In this document: positions 63,347 to 64,000 of the stretch, piece after piece
Layout: each line of letters starts with the position of its first letter
Numbering within the stretch: position 1 is the first letter of the stretch
NCBI RefSeq assembly: GCF_041296385.1
Contig: NW_027184061.1
Location: forward strand, 868,001-932,000
DNA length: 64,000 nt
Reading direction: 5' to 3'
Source: Aphelocoma coerulescens
Lineage: Eukaryota > Chordata > Aves > Passeriformes > Corvidae
Notes under the pieces: model-generated
The model's input: only the letters and a program-made list of their open reading frames with translations
Databases searched by the model: none
What the model was told of the DNA's origin: nothing
Program-made: the position numbers and the translations under genes

Positions 63347-64000
63347 TCATTTCTCCAGTGACCCAAACAAGATCAATGAAAGTAAATCCTGATCCTTCCA
63401 CATCCCGCAGCCTCCTGGGGGCCGGGGGCCACTGCCGGCCCTGCCCGGGGGGTGTTGGGGTCAGGCAGTGCCCGGCGCTGAGCCCCGGCTGCCCCACAGC
63501 CCCGGGCCAGCCCTGTCCTGCTGCTCCCCACCACAGAGAAACACCCTTATCCTGAGCTTCTTTGTTTCCCAGTTCTGGAAACCAGGGATACGGAAGATCT
63601 GGATCAGCTGGCAGATGTTGAGGATAAGATGGTGCTGAAGAGCATCCCAGTCCTCACTTTTTTCTCTTCCTCTTTTTCATCTTCCTTTTCCTTTCTTATC
63701 ACATAGATTCCTCTGCTGCTGTTTGCCTTAACCATATTCCTGCACACTCCCTTCAACCAATCCCTTCCCAGCACACCAACACCATCCGTCCCCTGTTGCT
63801 GAGACCCCTTCTCGACTTCCCTTTTTACCCTGCTGGGTGTCCATGTCCTTAATTAGCTCTGGGAGAATGTGCAAACTACCTCAACATTGTCCCCTTTTGA
63901 TTAGGAAACGATGTCCATGGTTCTGTTCCGGCTTTGTTGTTGTTCTGGAAGTTGAGGAATTGAGCAGGAGCTTGGCTGAGCAGCAGTGTGTGTCAGTCAG

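Larger units (their letters stand above)
57793..64000 (-). repeat. Copy C of the ERV-containing segmental duplication
   Basis: Same orientation as copy B, starting abruptly at gaaatcaaagccatgcactg. It shares the CpG segment, leader-like region (octamers at ~59464 and ~59585), integrase and protease. It differs by a different LTR upstream half (60025-60560), a longer integrase 3' end and a gag-like segment (62803-63346). The window ends inside it. Confidence 0.85.

Overview
This is vertebrate, almost certainly avian and probably passerine, nuclear DNA. The evidence is: genes split into short GT-AG exons; CR1 LINE 3' ends; class II (alpha/beta-retrovirus-like) and gamma-like endogenous retroviruses; fragments of MHC class II beta genes; tandem C2H2 zinc-finger genes; and intron-bearing PIM-like and PAK-like kinase genes of the kind amplified in songbirds. 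GC-rich promoter islands, purine/pyrimidine repeats and layered duplications suggest an MHC-linked microchromosome or a sex- or germline-linked amplicon. The sequence alone does not decide between these.

Layout. 1-5.6 kb is copy A of a segmental duplication carrying a decayed gamma-like ERV (protease and integrase remnants, LTR-like end) next to a zinc-finger 5' exon that runs off the left edge. Copy B (33.4-39.2 kb) is inverted relative to A, and copy C (57.8-64.0 kb) has the same orientation as B. Between A and B lie: a zinc-finger gene with a frameshift (8.4-9.6 kb); an unrecognised signal-peptide/TM ORF (10.7-11.6 kb); a class II ERV with a long env remnant (12.8-15.6 kb); a PIM pseudogene (20.2-21.3 kb); an apparently intact five-exon PIM-like kinase (21.6-24.1 kb); an MHC class IIB 3' end (26.1 kb); tandem-repeat DNA (28.5-29.7 kb); an orphan MHC IIB first exon (30.6 kb); and a finger-less zinc-finger pseudogene (31-33 kb). 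Between B and C lie: an intact five-finger gene (39.5-40.0 kb); two MHC IIB pseudogenes (40.3-42.9 kb); a nine-finger gene broken by a nonsense codon (43.7-44.6 kb); a second copy of the 26-kb MHC block (45.5-47.9 kb); an env-less ERV (48.5-49.3 kb); and an apparently intact eleven-exon PAK-like kinase (50.0-57.4 kb).

Three themes stand out. (1) Five copies of a module with the sequence and exact X-to-Y spacing of an MHC class II S-X-Y promoter survive although the MHC genes are wrecked, and several now sit directly upstream of zinc-finger first exons. (2) Both kinase genes reconstruct with every splice site and catalytic residue in place, yet both have N-termini foreign to canonical PIM and PAK: a hydrophobic segment in each, plus a 14-unit acidic, Trp-rich decapeptide array in the PAK-like protein and no visible CRIB domain. 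(3) Zinc-finger arrays are caught at several stages of gain and loss: an internal three-finger duplication, a premature stop, a linker frameshift, fossil fingers past the stop codon, and complete array loss.

All exon structures were assembled by eye from splice signals, frame continuity and family knowledge. No alignment or database search was run.
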